A stretch of DNA of 54,813 nucleotides, from positions 1-54,813 of the forward strand of contig JAQUPQ010000029.1 of assembly GCA_028716525.1 (NCBI GenBank), in the 5' to 3' direction. The stretch's first letter is position 1. Every line of letters starts with the position of its first letter. Origin of the DNA: Terriglobia bacterium (GTDB taxonomy: Bacteria; Acidobacteriota; Terriglobia; JAIQFV01). The translations under genes and the position numbers were made by a program. The notes beneath the pieces were generated by a model that saw only the letters and a list, made by a program, of their open reading frames with translations, made no database searches and was not told the DNA's origin. This document shows, piece by piece, positions 42,149-51,204 of the stretch.

Positions 42149-43204
42149 TTACGAAGGACCATCCGGGAGTAAAACCACCTTGCCGCTGTTGCCGGAGATC
42201 ATCAGATCCATGGCTTGGGCGTAATCTTTCAGCGGAAAGCGGTGTGTGATGAGGGGTCGGGGATCGACCAAGCCCGATTCCAGCAATCGCGCCGCCTTGT
42301 ACCAGGTGCCGAACATGGTGCGTCCCGTGATTCCCAGGACGTGAATGCCGCGCATGATGACCTCGGTATTGAGGTCGAGGGTCTGTTTATCATTGTAAAG
42401 TCCTAGCAGGGAGGCCCGGCCGCCCGGCGTCACCATGGCCAGGCCCTGATGCAGGGCTTTGGAGTTGCCGCTCATTTCGCACATCACATCGACGCCGTCG
42501 CCATGCGTCAATTCCAAAACTTCTTTGACGACGTCGGTCTTGGTGGGATTGAAGAGGTGCGTGGCGCCCATTTTTTTCGCGAGCGCCAGTCGATATTCAT
42601 TTACATCGGTTGCAATCAGCGTGGTGGCCCCGCAGGCCCGCGCCACGGCCACGGCGAACAATCCTACCGGGCCGCATCCGATCACGGCGCAGGTTTTTCC
42701 CGCGATTTCTTCGGATAGAACCGTGTCAATGGCATTCCCGAGGGGTTCCTGGATGGTGGCCACTTCCGGGGGCAAAGAGCGCGAATTCTTCCAGGCGTCA
42801 ACTTCCGGGATGCTCATGTATTCAGCAAAAGAACCATTGGTATCCACACCCAGAATTTTCAAATTGCGGCAAATCTCCGGCTTGCCGGTTTTGCACTGGA
42901 AGCACAAGCCGCAGGGGATGTGCGTCTCCGCGGAAACGTAGTCGCCCACCTTGATTGAAGAAACCTCGTGGCCCACTTCCACGACCTCGCCGGCCACTTC
43001 GTGACCCATGATTTGTGGGGGCTTGATGCGATGGGCCGCCCAATCGTTCCATTCGTAAATGTGTAAGTCCGTCCCGCAAATGGAGCAGGCAACGACCTTG
43101 ACCAGAACTTCGTGGGGACCGATGGTCGGAATCGGGGCTTCCCCCCACTCCGCGCCAAATTGGGGTTTTGTTTTAATGACGGCCTTCATCGTTCCTGCGG
43201 TCAT
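42149..43204 (-). CDS. tdh: L-threonine 3-dehydrogenase
   Basis: The 351-residue zinc-dependent, NAD-linked alcohol dehydrogenase family enzyme oxidises threonine to 2-amino-3-ketobutyrate. Motifs: catalytic zinc site CSICGTDLHIYEWNDWA and GHEVAGEVVEVG; structural zinc cysteines CGLCFQCKTGKPEIC; nucleotide fold CAVIGCGPVGLFAVAVARA. The ATG at 43204 has AGAGGAAT upstream and gives the normal N-terminus; the longer frame has no support. It is first in a tdh-kbl operon. Confidence 0.94.
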   Translation of the reverse strand: MTAGTMKAVIKTKPQFGAEWGEAPIPTIGPHEVLVKVVACSICGTDLHIYEWNDWAAHRIKPPQIMGHEVAGEVVEVGHEVSSIKVGDYVSAETHIPCGLCFQCKTGKPEICRNLKILGVDTNGSFAEYMSIPEVDAWKNSRSLPPEVATIQEPLGNAIDTVLSEEIAGKTCAVIGCGPVGLFAVAVARACGATTLIATDVNEYRLALAKKMGATHLFNPTKTDVVKEVLELTHGDGVDVMCEMSGNSKALHQGLAMVTPGGRASLLGLYNDKQTLDLNTEVIMRGIHVLGITGRTMFGTWYKAARLLESGLVDPRPLITHRFPLKDYAQAMDLMISGNSGKVVLLPDGPS

Positions 43205-43448
43205 GGGAATTCCTCTTGGGATAAGTATGAAGACATGATCTCCTGCGAAAGGTTCGACTCGACAAGACATCCATCTGCTCGAACCATGGGAGAGCAGCAA
43301 GACAATCTTAGCACAGCTTGCAGAAGTTGAGGGCTGTGGTCGTGAGAGAGACAACGTAGCGATCGAGGACGAAATGGCACGCCCCTATCCAGCAGCAACC
43401 CGGCTCGCGGGACTTGGCCGGCCGCCGAGCCGTACCCGGGTTATGTGA
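43205..43448. other. Intergenic region upstream of tdh
   Basis: Should hold the tdh promoter; no clear boxes are seen. The right part may include further decayed codons of the porin remnant. Confidence 0.35.
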
Positions 43449-43688
43449 CTTCGACGCCAGGGGACGAAACGTCGGAAGCTCTACGGCATCGAGAACAGTC
43501 GCGATCAAAATCTGGTGGTGGGGTTGCGAAAGCGCAATCAAACCTCTATGTTCAACACCCAATATAAACTCTCTCCCCAATTAACTTTTGCCCTAGAATA
43601 CCGGCAGGTGCAAACCGATGGGCACAAGCAGCTTCAGGCGAACCAAACACTGAACTGGTGGAATGTGGCGTTTTTCTATTCCTTTTAA
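43449..43688 (+). pseudogene. C-terminal remnant of an outer-membrane beta-barrel (porin-like) gene
   Basis: An open stretch of about 80 codons with no start codon ends with alternating beta-strand-like residues: KLYGIENSRDQNLVVGLR, then FNTQYKLSPQLTFALEYRQV, and finally NQTLNWWNVAFFYSF and a stop. The last residue is phenylalanine, as required for barrel insertion by the BAM machinery. The frame is closed upstream by TGA at 43446-43448. It looks like the last three or four strands of a porin whose front has been lost or frame-shifted. The next gene follows 18 bases later. Confidence 0.5.
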
Positions 43689-43706
43689 GGAGACGAGGTT
43701 GAGGTG

Positions 43707-44042
43707 ATGAGCGTGTCGCTCGAAACGGATCGCGGACCGGTGGCTCTCAATCCGTTTGTCGAGAAGCTGTGCGGAAATTTATTGTGGGGCATTCTCGAAT
43801 CGCTCCACGTTCCTGAAGACATTCACGCGGCGGAGATCGAAGTGTCCAGAGGGGTCCTCCACATTCGCGAGTCCGGAAATGAAATTCCCCTGGTCAATCC
43901 GTTTGCCAAAAACCTGCTCACGGAGTTGCTTACGGTGCTCCTCCGGAATCTCAAAGGAACAGAAGATATAAAAGCCGCAACATTCCGTATGAATCGTGGT
44001 TTAGGATCCGGAGAGCTGCCGGTTCCCGGGAAATCGGATTGA
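43707..44042 (+). CDS. Small protein with an internal duplication, unknown function
   Basis: The 111-residue product starts at ATG 43707, preceded by AAGGAGACGAGG further upstream and GAGGTG directly before. Two halves align by eye: VALNPFVEKLCGNLLWGILE..VPEDIHAAEIEVSRG and IPLVNPFAKNLLTELLTVLL..GTEDIKAATFRMNRG. No family is recognised. It is followed after nine bases by the MobB-like gene, and the two are probably co-translated, so it may be a partner of that P-loop protein. Confidence 0.6.
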   Translation: MSVSLETDRGPVALNPFVEKLCGNLLWGILESLHVPEDIHAAEIEVSRGVLHIRESGNEIPLVNPFAKNLLTELLTVLLRNLKGTEDIKAATFRMNRGLGSGELPVPGKSD

Positions 44043-44051
44043 GATAAGACC

Positions 44052-44717
44052 ATGAAGCTGGTGCTCGTCGGGGGTCACTCCCGCAATATTGGTAAAACTT
44101 CGGTGGCAGCGGGGCTCATCCGAGCCTTGCCGGAATATCAATGGGTCGCCGTCAAGATCACTCAATACGGCCATGGGATCTGTTCGATGAATGGAGAGCA
44201 TTGCGGCTGCTCACCCGGCGAGCATTCGTTTGTGATCACGGAGGAACAGGAGCGCGGGACGGGAACCGACACCTCCCGTTTTCTCGATGCCGGAGCTCGC
44301 CGATCTCTCTGGGTGCGGACCAAACAGGGAGAATTGTTTACCGCGCTGCCAGCAGTTCAAAAGGAAATTGAAGGAGCAGAAAGCGTCATCGTCGAGAGCA
44401 ATAGCCTTCGGCGGTTTTTGAAGCCGACCGTCTATCTTCAGGTTCTCGATCCTCGACAAGAGGATTTTAAGATTTCGGCTCAGCAGTTTTTTGACCTCGC
44501 CGACGCCTATCTCTTTGTCGTCCCCGATCGGAGCACTGCGGGTGTTCCACAACAAGGTCCCTGGATTAATGTTTCCCTTTCGCGCGAATTGGCTCGTGGC
44601 AAACTGTGTTTTACGGTTCATCCCCAGGAGGGATTTTTGAGTGGCGAGGTGACCGCCTTTGTGCGGGGAAAGCTGGGCGCAGCGGGCTCGTCACACTCCT
44701 TCGAGGGGATCAGCTAG
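44052..44717 (+). CDS. MobB-like P-loop nucleotide-binding protein
   Basis: The 221-residue protein has a Walker A motif at the N-terminus (VLVGGHSRNIGKTSVAAGLI) and a MobB-like order of elements: VAVKITQYGHGIC, where MobB has a Lys-His segment, then DTSRFLDAGARRSLW, then ESVIVESNS in the Walker B region. MobB binds GTP and assists molybdenum cofactor delivery. A Cys-Gly-Cys segment (GEHCGCSPGEH) is present and is not a MobB hallmark. No molybdenum genes are nearby, so only the fold is claimed. Its last eight bases overlap the end of the convergent rqcH gene. Confidence 0.6.
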   Translation: MKLVLVGGHSRNIGKTSVAAGLIRALPEYQWVAVKITQYGHGICSMNGEHCGCSPGEHSFVITEEQERGTGTDTSRFLDAGARRSLWVRTKQGELFTALPAVQKEIEGAESVIVESNSLRRFLKPTVYLQVLDPRQEDFKISAQQFFDLADAYLFVVPDRSTAGVPQQGPWINVSLSRELARGKLCFTVHPQEGFLSGEVTAFVRGKLGAAGSSHSFEGIS

Positions 44718-46422
44718 CCGGGCGGGCTGGAGGGAGTTTAGGCTCGACCAGCACAGACTGGAATTTCGAAAGAGTGACGAGACCGGGTTTGGCGCGGCGG
44801 GGTTTCTTGACAAACTTGCGCCGCGTCCAATGGACATTCACTTTGGGGGCGTTGCGGGCCTGGCTGAAGTAGGCCGCAATCCGGGCTGCCTCCAAAAACC
44901 CTTCGCTTTCCTCGAGGCTTTCCTTCCGACTGTTTTTCAGCACCACATGCGACCCGGCATAATCCGCCACGTGAAACCAATAATCATCAGGTTGTGCGTA
45001 GCGAGTGGTGACCCAATCGTTTTCTTTGCTGTTCCGTCCCACCAAAATCTCGCGTCCTTCGGCGCTCAAAAACACCCGGCATTTACGCCATTTTTTCCGG
45101 GGGCTGGCGGCCGCTCGTCCAAGGACCGACGGTGTGGGGGATGATCTCGCGGTCGGCGCTTCTACTCCCATGTGCAGTCGCCGGGAAATCGCTTTCAGCT
45201 CCTCAAGTGCCGGTGCGGCTTCGATTTCGATAAGCGCTTGCTCCAAATCGTGAATCTGATCGTGGATAGAATGTTGGCGCAACTGAATCTTCTCAACGGC
45301 ACGGCGCGCCCGCTTGGCTTTTTCATACAACTTCTGCGCATTGGCAACGGCGCTCAAGTGCGGGTCGAGCGACACGGTAATCCTGGGATGCCGGGGCTGG
45401 AAAAGATTAACCAACTCAACCCGGTGGGCATTCTTTGGAATGCGGTCCGGCTGGGCCAGGATCAAATCAGCGGTTTGCTGTGACTCGAGGTCATCGAGAA
45501 AGCGCTTGGACTCGGCAGAAAGTTTATCGTCCAGCTTCTGAAATTTTTTCAAATAGCTTTGAGCGGCCTTCCGCAGAGGCCGCCGCTCAGCCTCAATAGC
45601 CCTTGTTTGTAAATGGAATTCAAAAACACTTTTGATCGCCTCATTCATGGAGTTATAAGAGCCGGACTTACGGTCCGCCAAAGTTTCGAGTTCCAAGCCA
45701 AAAATGAAAGGGAGGGTCTCGCCCGATTCGTAGGTGGAGGGTTTCAAATCCAGTTTTTGGATGCGGTGGAGCATTTCACTGAGAAAGGGGGCAGGGCGGA
45801 CACGATTCCTTTTCGCGAGAAAACAGATTTCCTTGGCCACGATCAAACTCAGTCCACGGACTGCTTTGACCAAAGCTTGAGGCTCTGTCGGAAGCGTCAA
45901 ACGGGATGGGTCTTCGGCGGCGATGCGTTCCAGCGAGAGGCTTCCCTGATGCGAGGGCGGGCAATAGATGTCGTTGACGAGAAAATTTCGCCGGGCGGCA
46001 TAAGTCGTGGAAAAAGTCCCCAGGATGCGCGAGCGGACGTCCAACAAGTAAAGATTTCCCCAGCGCGGGGCCATCTCAGACACCAACGTGAGCTTTTCTG
46101 TCCCGCCATCAGCGCCGGTGTTCTCAAGATTGAAGAAGACAGTGCGCTCATCCAACGGTTTGAGAATCTCCTTAATCCGCGCTCCATTCAAGCGTTTTCG
46201 AAGCAGAGCGGCAAATGCAGCCGGCGGTTCTGAAGGCCAGCTCTGATCGGAAACGAAAAGGGCGGAAGGCTCTGCAAAATTAAAGACCAGATAGATCGAA
46301 CCCTCTCTATTCAACTCCAAAACCAAGGTGTCGGAGCTGGTCTGGAAAATCTGGACACAACGCCTGTCAATGAGCCGCGGATGAATTTCCTGAATGAGAG
46401 CTTGAAGCGCGAGATTATCCAT
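44710..46422 (-). CDS. rqcH: RqcH/NFACT ribosome quality-control protein (FbpA-like)
   Basis: The product of 570 residues is the bacterial relative of Rqc2/NEMF, which binds stalled 50S-peptidyl-tRNA complexes and directs alanine tailing. Order of domains: NFACT-N (LQALIQEIHPRLIDRRCVQIFQ..), helix-hairpin-helix region, a long coiled coil (about 270-400, LRKAAQSYLKKFQKLDDKL), then NFACT-R (RVFLSAEGREILVGRNSKENDW, DDYWFHVADYAGSHVVLKN). Where the family has Asp-Arg in NFACT-N, this protein has LDERTVFF, that is Glu-Arg or Asp-Glu-Arg. The start at 46422 follows the usual N-terminus; three earlier codons are possible. Confidence 0.88.
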   Translation of the reverse strand: MDNLALQALIQEIHPRLIDRRCVQIFQTSSDTLVLELNREGSIYLVFNFAEPSALFVSDQSWPSEPPAAFAALLRKRLNGARIKEILKPLDERTVFFNLENTGADGGTEKLTLVSEMAPRWGNLYLLDVRSRILGTFSTTYAARRNFLVNDIYCPPSHQGSLSLERIAAEDPSRLTLPTEPQALVKAVRGLSLIVAKEICFLAKRNRVRPAPFLSEMLHRIQKLDLKPSTYESGETLPFIFGLELETLADRKSGSYNSMNEAIKSVFEFHLQTRAIEAERRPLRKAAQSYLKKFQKLDDKLSAESKRFLDDLESQQTADLILAQPDRIPKNAHRVELVNLFQPRHPRITVSLDPHLSAVANAQKLYEKAKRARRAVEKIQLRQHSIHDQIHDLEQALIEIEAAPALEELKAISRRLHMGVEAPTARSSPTPSVLGRAAASPRKKWRKCRVFLSAEGREILVGRNSKENDWVTTRYAQPDDYWFHVADYAGSHVVLKNSRKESLEESEGFLEAARIAAYFSQARNAPKVNVHWTRRKFVKKPRRAKPGLVTLSKFQSVLVEPKLPPARPAS

Positions 46423-46493
46423 CGATGGCAACGATGATATCCGGAAGTGGGCGCGGAATCATCTGGAAATGAATTCCAAGGCGGATTAAGGGA

Positions 46494-47636
46494 CTACGAC
46501 TTGGGAGTGAGGGAGTGGGCGGAAACGGGATAGGTTCGTGAAATCCGATCGTGCCAGGCAAGGGCGTCGACATCAAAAAAAACCCAGATAAAGCCCAGCA
46601 ACAGGGAACCGGCGGAAACCAGATAACCCAGTGTTCGGAGCCCGATTTCCTTCCGCGTGGGCGTTTGCCCCCCAAAATTGATCAAGGTCAAACGCCGCCA
46701 GCTCATTCCAACCGTCTTTCCGTTGAATGCCGAGAAGAAGAACAAATAGGCGATGGCCAGCAAGATCAGGGCGAAGGATATCAAGATGATAGATTTGGGA
46801 TCCGGGTGGAGAGGCCAGTGTTTCTTATAGGCCAGTCCGAGGGCGGGACTGGCCAGAACAGCTCCGCTGAAGGCCAAAATCCAGATGTCGGCAAAGCCGG
46901 CCAGAAAACGTTCCCAAGTGTTGGCCGCCGGGTGGGGCAGCGATGAGGTCTCTTGTTCGGATGCGGCTCGACGGGGGGTTGGAGGAGCCTCAAAGAGCAA
47001 GGGTCGTTGAAACAACTCCGGACGCCGATACGTTTCCCGTTGCGCTTTAATGCGCTTCACCGAATCCGGAAGTTGAAATGAAGCAGGGGGTGGTGGCGCT
47101 GCCGCAGGCTCCTGAGGGTCCGCGGTGGCGCCTTTCTGCAGATCGAATGTCTCATCCAAAATCTTTTTCCCCGGCGAAGTCTCCTTCTTTATTTTCTCGT
47201 CGAGCAGTCCAAAAGCCTCTTCGGGTATCGGTGCCGGGGTCGGGGCTTGAGCCGGAAAGCGCAATTCCAAGTCGGCAGCGTCGTTGCCCAGGGTGTCTTC
47301 GGCGGCTTGATTCTCCCGGCGGGCACGGTACTGCTTCAGCTTCTCATTGAGCTCTTCGCGCCAGGGATGGTTTTCCGGAGGCGCACTGTGCTCCTCCGAC
47401 AATTCCAGCACAGGGGCTTCCTCGGGTCCTTTTTCTTCTTCGGGTTTGGGACCGGGGAATTCGATCAAGTTGTCGTCAGTAAAATCCAATGGAGAATCGG
47501 AAGCTGCAGACGGCTGGAGCGGATGGAATCCACAAGCCGTGCATCCGGAAACTTCGTCAAAATCTGAAAATCCACATTGAGGACAGTGCACGAAAGGAGT
47601 CGCTTTGGGTCCCGAGCCTCCCCTTGCCGGATGCAT
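46494..47636 (-). CDS. RDD-family membrane protein with N-terminal zinc ribbon
   Basis: A product of 380 residues: an N-terminal zinc ribbon (FVHCPQCGFSDF..CTACGFHP), a long acidic/proline-rich disordered middle, and a C-terminal RDD domain of three helices (ERFLAGFADIWILAFSGAVLA.., LISFALILLAIAYLFFFSAF.., GLRTLGYLVSAGSLLLGFIW) with TVGMSWRRLTLIN. RDD proteins are inner-membrane proteins of mostly unknown role, some acting as Na+/H+ antiporters. The start at 47636 has AGGGTGGGA upstream; an earlier ATG at 47675 is also in frame. It lies just upstream of rqcH on the same strand. Confidence 0.78.
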   Translation of the reverse strand: MHPARGGSGPKATPFVHCPQCGFSDFDEVSGCTACGFHPLQPSAASDSPLDFTDDNLIEFPGPKPEEEKGPEEAPVLELSEEHSAPPENHPWREELNEKLKQYRARRENQAAEDTLGNDAADLELRFPAQAPTPAPIPEEAFGLLDEKIKKETSPGKKILDETFDLQKGATADPQEPAAAPPPPASFQLPDSVKRIKAQRETYRRPELFQRPLLFEAPPTPRRAASEQETSSLPHPAANTWERFLAGFADIWILAFSGAVLASPALGLAYKKHWPLHPDPKSIILISFALILLAIAYLFFFSAFNGKTVGMSWRRLTLINFGGQTPTRKEIGLRTLGYLVSAGSLLLGFIWVFFDVDALAWHDRISRTYPVSAHSLTPKS

Positions 47637-48001
47637 GGCATCCCACCCTGCCAGGAAGTGATGCGGGATCTCCACAAAATAAGGACGTCAATGGATTCTA
47701 CAAAAATATTTCATTTCTAGCAAACCACTTCTGGGGAGAATCGATAAAATTCCGGGGCCGGAGAGCCCTGGCGTTTGAACTCCTGACCGAAGCCGTTGCA
47801 AGTGGCTGGAAACCGCCTGAAAGCGTGTTGAAAAGCCTATTCAATCATGTTAACGTAGCGGCGCTTTCATAGAGGGAAAGACCAACTCCGAACAGCTTTT
47901 TCAGTCCGCCGTTTCTTCATCCTGCAGGTTCAACGAACCCGCTGGGAGGGCACGAAGCGCGGGCCGCTTTCCCAAACCGAGTTCCATCTGAGCGAAGACT
48001 T
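47637..48001. other. Intergenic region before lptD
   Basis: About 365 bases between divergent genes with no gene or sure promoter visible. Confidence 0.4.
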
Positions 48002-50290
48002 GTGCTGCTGGTTTGCCTCAATATCACATTGAACGAGCTCCTCTATTCTGCGCCGAGAAGAAAGCGCCTTCTTGGATTTCTGCATTCCATCCTTTTTCTT
48101 GCGGTTTCCTTGACCCTATGGGGTTTTCTTTCTCCTGCCCTTTGGGGACAGACGCCGGCTTCCCCTTCGACGCCCGCACAACCTGTTCAACTCCTGGTCG
48201 GTGAAGACATTCTCACGATCAAAGCCGTCCACCAGGAACAAACCGAAAAGAACAAGTATCTTCTCAAAGGAAACGTTGAGATCGATTATCAGGATATGAA
48301 GTTCCTGGCGGACGAAATGACGTACGACGATCAAAGCGGGGATGTCGAGGCCACCGGACATGTTCACTTTGAACGCGCCGTGGAGCGGGTCGACGGCTCA
48401 CGCCTCAAGATGAATATGATTTCCAAGACCGGCGTCATTTTTGACGCCAAGGGGATTGCCCGTCCGGACTTATATTTTGAGGGGCGGGAAATTCATAAGA
48501 TCGGCGAAAACACGTACAAATTGATCGATGGAACGGTTACGGCGTGCAAAGGAGATGTGCCCAGGTGGTCGTTCAAGGCCAAGAGCGCCACGGTGAACGT
48601 TGAAAAAAGCGTGTTCATGCACGACGCCATGTTCCGTGTGAAGAAAGTTCCGGTTTTCTTTTCGCCCTACCTGGCCGCGCCGGTGACCAAACGGGAGCGG
48701 CAAACAGGTTTTCTGATTCCCAGCACCGGGTCGTCCACGCAGAAAGGCCGCACCTTCTCGGATGCTTTCTTCTGGGCCATCAACCGCAGCGCCGATCTGT
48801 TGTTTACCGGCGAATACTTTTCCTCGCGCGGCTGGGCTCAGGAGATCCAATTTCGCGCCCGCCCCAGCGCCGAAAACTTCATCAGCGTATTCGGCTTCCA
48901 CGTGAACGACCGACAGGGGCAGGGCGGGCAGACCGCCAAGGTGGGAGCCAGCTACAATTTTGCCAACGGATTCCGGGCCGTGGCGGATGTGAACTATGTC
49001 AGTTCGCTGACTTTCCGGCAGGTTTTCGGGGAGACCTTCAACTCCATCGTCTTGCCCGACCAAATTTCGCAGCTCTTTTTGACGCGCAACTCCGGGGAAA
49101 CCAGCCTGAATTTTTCGGTGGCGCGCGACGAAACCTTCTACCCCCAAGGCGCTGTAACGCTGCGGCGATTTCCTTCGGCGGAGTTTTCCATCCAGCCGCA
49201 CCTCTACGCGCATCTGCCCTTCTATTTTTCGATGGATTCTTCCGTCGACGGCATTCATCGGACCGATCCCAACTTTGAAACCGCCAACGTGTCCCAACGA
49301 TTTGATTTTGCTCCGCGCATCACGTTTCCCATTAAGAACTTCCTGGGCGGTTATTTCACGCCTTCGTTGGAGCTGCGCGACACGGTGTATCGCGAGCGGC
49401 TGCACTCCGTAAAGCCCGTCCAGGAAATGCTCAATCGATTGACCGGCGAATTCCGCCTGGATTTCAAGGGATTTGCTCTGGAACACATTTATGAACACAA
49501 GGGTGGATGGTTCGGGGACCGCTTCAAACACGTCATCGAGCCCGAGGTGTCGTATCGGATCGTGCGCGGCGCCACCGACATCGACCAGATCATCCGGTTT
49601 GACGAAAACGACGTGCTGGTGAACACCCAGGAAATCGAGTACGGGATTACCAACCGCATTTTTGCCCGCCGCGATTCCGGCTCCGGCCAGGCGCGCGAGA
49701 TCCTGAGCTGGAAGATTGCCCAGAAATATTATTTTGATCCGACCTTGGGCGGCGCCGTCGTGGCGGGGCGGCGCAACGTGTTTGATGCCCTGCAGGACTT
49801 GACCGGATTTGCGTTTGCCGACGGGCCGAGGCGTTTTTCACCCCTGGTCTCTCTGGTTCGGTTCAACCCCCGCGAAAATTTCAGCGCGGACTTTCAGACC
49901 GATTACGATACCCGGTTGCACCAGATGCGTAACGCCAGCGTGACCTCCACGATTTATGATTCGCGTGGATTTCTCGCCCTGACGTATTTTGTCACGCGGG
50001 AGCACGATCCCATTACCATTGCGTCTAGTCAGCTGCGCACCACCCTGGGATTTGGAAACTTCAACAAGCAGGGCGTCTCGGCGGCGTTCTCGATCGCCTA
50101 CGATTTGAAGCGCTCCACCGTGCTCAACAGCGTGGTGCAAATGGGGTATAACTGGGATTGCTGCGGCGTCATGGTGGAGTTTCGGCAGTTCAACATCGGG
50201 CTGCGAAACGAAACACAAACGCGTTTTTCCTTTTCGTTGTTAAACGTCGGCTCCTTTGGTAACTTAAAACGGCAGGAACGGTTGTACTGA
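48002..50290 (+). CDS. lptD: LPS-assembly outer-membrane protein LptD
   Basis: The 762-residue protein (GTG start) inserts lipopolysaccharide into the outer leaflet. A signal peptide (ILFLAVSLTLWGFLSPALWGQ) is followed by an OstA/LptA-like jellyroll (about 65-190: YLLKGNVEIDYQDMKFLADE, GDVEATGHVHFERAVE) and a large C-terminal barrel (VPVFFSPYLAAPVTKRERQTGFLIPS begins it). A cysteine in TVTACKGDVPRW and an adjacent CC pair in YNWDCCGVMVEFRQF near the C-terminus match the E. coli disulfide partners, except that the second N-terminal cysteine is absent. The exact start is uncertain because no good ribosome site is seen. Confidence 0.9.
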   Translation: MLLVCLNITLNELLYSAPRRKRLLGFLHSILFLAVSLTLWGFLSPALWGQTPASPSTPAQPVQLLVGEDILTIKAVHQEQTEKNKYLLKGNVEIDYQDMKFLADEMTYDDQSGDVEATGHVHFERAVERVDGSRLKMNMISKTGVIFDAKGIARPDLYFEGREIHKIGENTYKLIDGTVTACKGDVPRWSFKAKSATVNVEKSVFMHDAMFRVKKVPVFFSPYLAAPVTKRERQTGFLIPSTGSSTQKGRTFSDAFFWAINRSADLLFTGEYFSSRGWAQEIQFRARPSAENFISVFGFHVNDRQGQGGQTAKVGASYNFANGFRAVADVNYVSSLTFRQVFGETFNSIVLPDQISQLFLTRNSGETSLNFSVARDETFYPQGAVTLRRFPSAEFSIQPHLYAHLPFYFSMDSSVDGIHRTDPNFETANVSQRFDFAPRITFPIKNFLGGYFTPSLELRDTVYRERLHSVKPVQEMLNRLTGEFRLDFKGFALEHIYEHKGGWFGDRFKHVIEPEVSYRIVRGATDIDQIIRFDENDVLVNTQEIEYGITNRIFARRDSGSGQAREILSWKIAQKYYFDPTLGGAVVAGRRNVFDALQDLTGFAFADGPRRFSPLVSLVRFNPRENFSADFQTDYDTRLHQMRNASVTSTIYDSRGFLALTYFVTREHDPITIASSQLRTTLGFGNFNKQGVSAAFSIAYDLKRSTVLNSVVQMGYNWDCCGVMVEFRQFNIGLRNETQTRFSFSLLNVGSFGNLKRQERLY

Positions 50291-50453
50291 GATCCGGGCA
50301 TGCCCATGTACGCGGAAGGAGCAATGCCGATGAGCCTTCCTCAGTGGATTTTCCAAGTCGCCACCCTTCAATTGCCGGGACTTTCCCGTCTTCATTCCAC
50401 TCCGGGCCCAAGACCCGGGATTCACAATCGAAATCTTCATTAAGGAGACCCTC

Positions 50454-51179
50454 ATGTTTTGCCAATTTTGTGGTGCGAAGGTGGATTCCAACGTTCGATT
50501 TTGTCCCACCTGCGGCAAGCCCCTGGCGCCCGGAGCGGCCGGCCCCGCGCCTGGAGTTCTCCCGAATTACCAGCCGCCCATTCAACCCCCTCCCACCTTC
50601 ACGGCTCCTCCGGGAACGCATGCCCAGATCGGCCATTGGATTTCTTCCGGCTGGAACATCGTGAAAGCCGACTTGGGAACCTTCATGGTGATGAGCCTGG
50701 TGTTTGTGGTTCTCAATTCGGTGGTCCCGATTATTCTGCAAGGGCCGCTGATCGCCGGATTCTATATCGTCTGCGCGCGCAAGGTGCTATACGGACGTTT
50801 TGAATTTGGCGATCTTTTCAAGGGCTTCAACTTTTTCGTGGCCGCCTTGGTCGCCAGTATTTTGATCGCCATATTCACGTTCATCGGAACCCTCTTTTGT
50901 ATCATCCCGGGGCTGGTCCTGGCAGCCATGTACATGTTCACTTACCTGTTCATCATCGACAAGCGCATGGATTTCTGGCCGGCCATGCAGGCCAGTCATT
51001 CCATTGTTCGAAATGACTACTTCGGATTTACTTTGTTCCTGATCGCGGTCGTGTTGCTGAACATCGTGGGGTTGGTGTGTTGTCTGGTAGGTGTTTTGGC
51101 GACCATGCCTATTTTGTACGCGGCCGTCACCGTGGCCTACAAGGAGATAGTCGGCTTTGAACCCAACCCGAATTTCTGA
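50454..51179 (+). CDS. Membrane protein with N-terminal zinc ribbon
   Basis: The 241-residue product begins with a double-CxxC zinc ribbon (FCQFCGAKVDSNVRFCPTCG), followed by a Pro/Ala-rich linker and a membrane domain with about five helices from residue 75: LGTFMVMSLVFVVLNSVVPIIL, NFFVAALVASILIAIFTFIGTLFCIIPGLVL and FTLFLIAVVLLNIVGLVCCLVG. The segment GTLFCIIPGLVLAAMYMF resembles the DUF975-like and glycerophosphodiesterase-type membrane families. Function is unknown. AAGGAGA precedes the ATG. It is followed after 25 bases by the DUF2752 gene. Confidence 0.7.
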   Translation: MFCQFCGAKVDSNVRFCPTCGKPLAPGAAGPAPGVLPNYQPPIQPPPTFTAPPGTHAQIGHWISSGWNIVKADLGTFMVMSLVFVVLNSVVPIILQGPLIAGFYIVCARKVLYGRFEFGDLFKGFNFFVAALVASILIAIFTFIGTLFCIIPGLVLAAMYMFTYLFIIDKRMDFWPAMQASHSIVRNDYFGFTLFLIAVVLLNIVGLVCCLVGVLATMPILYAAVTVAYKEIVGFEPNPNF

Positions 51180-51204
51180 GGGAATGGGAAAGTGGTGAAC
51201 AACG

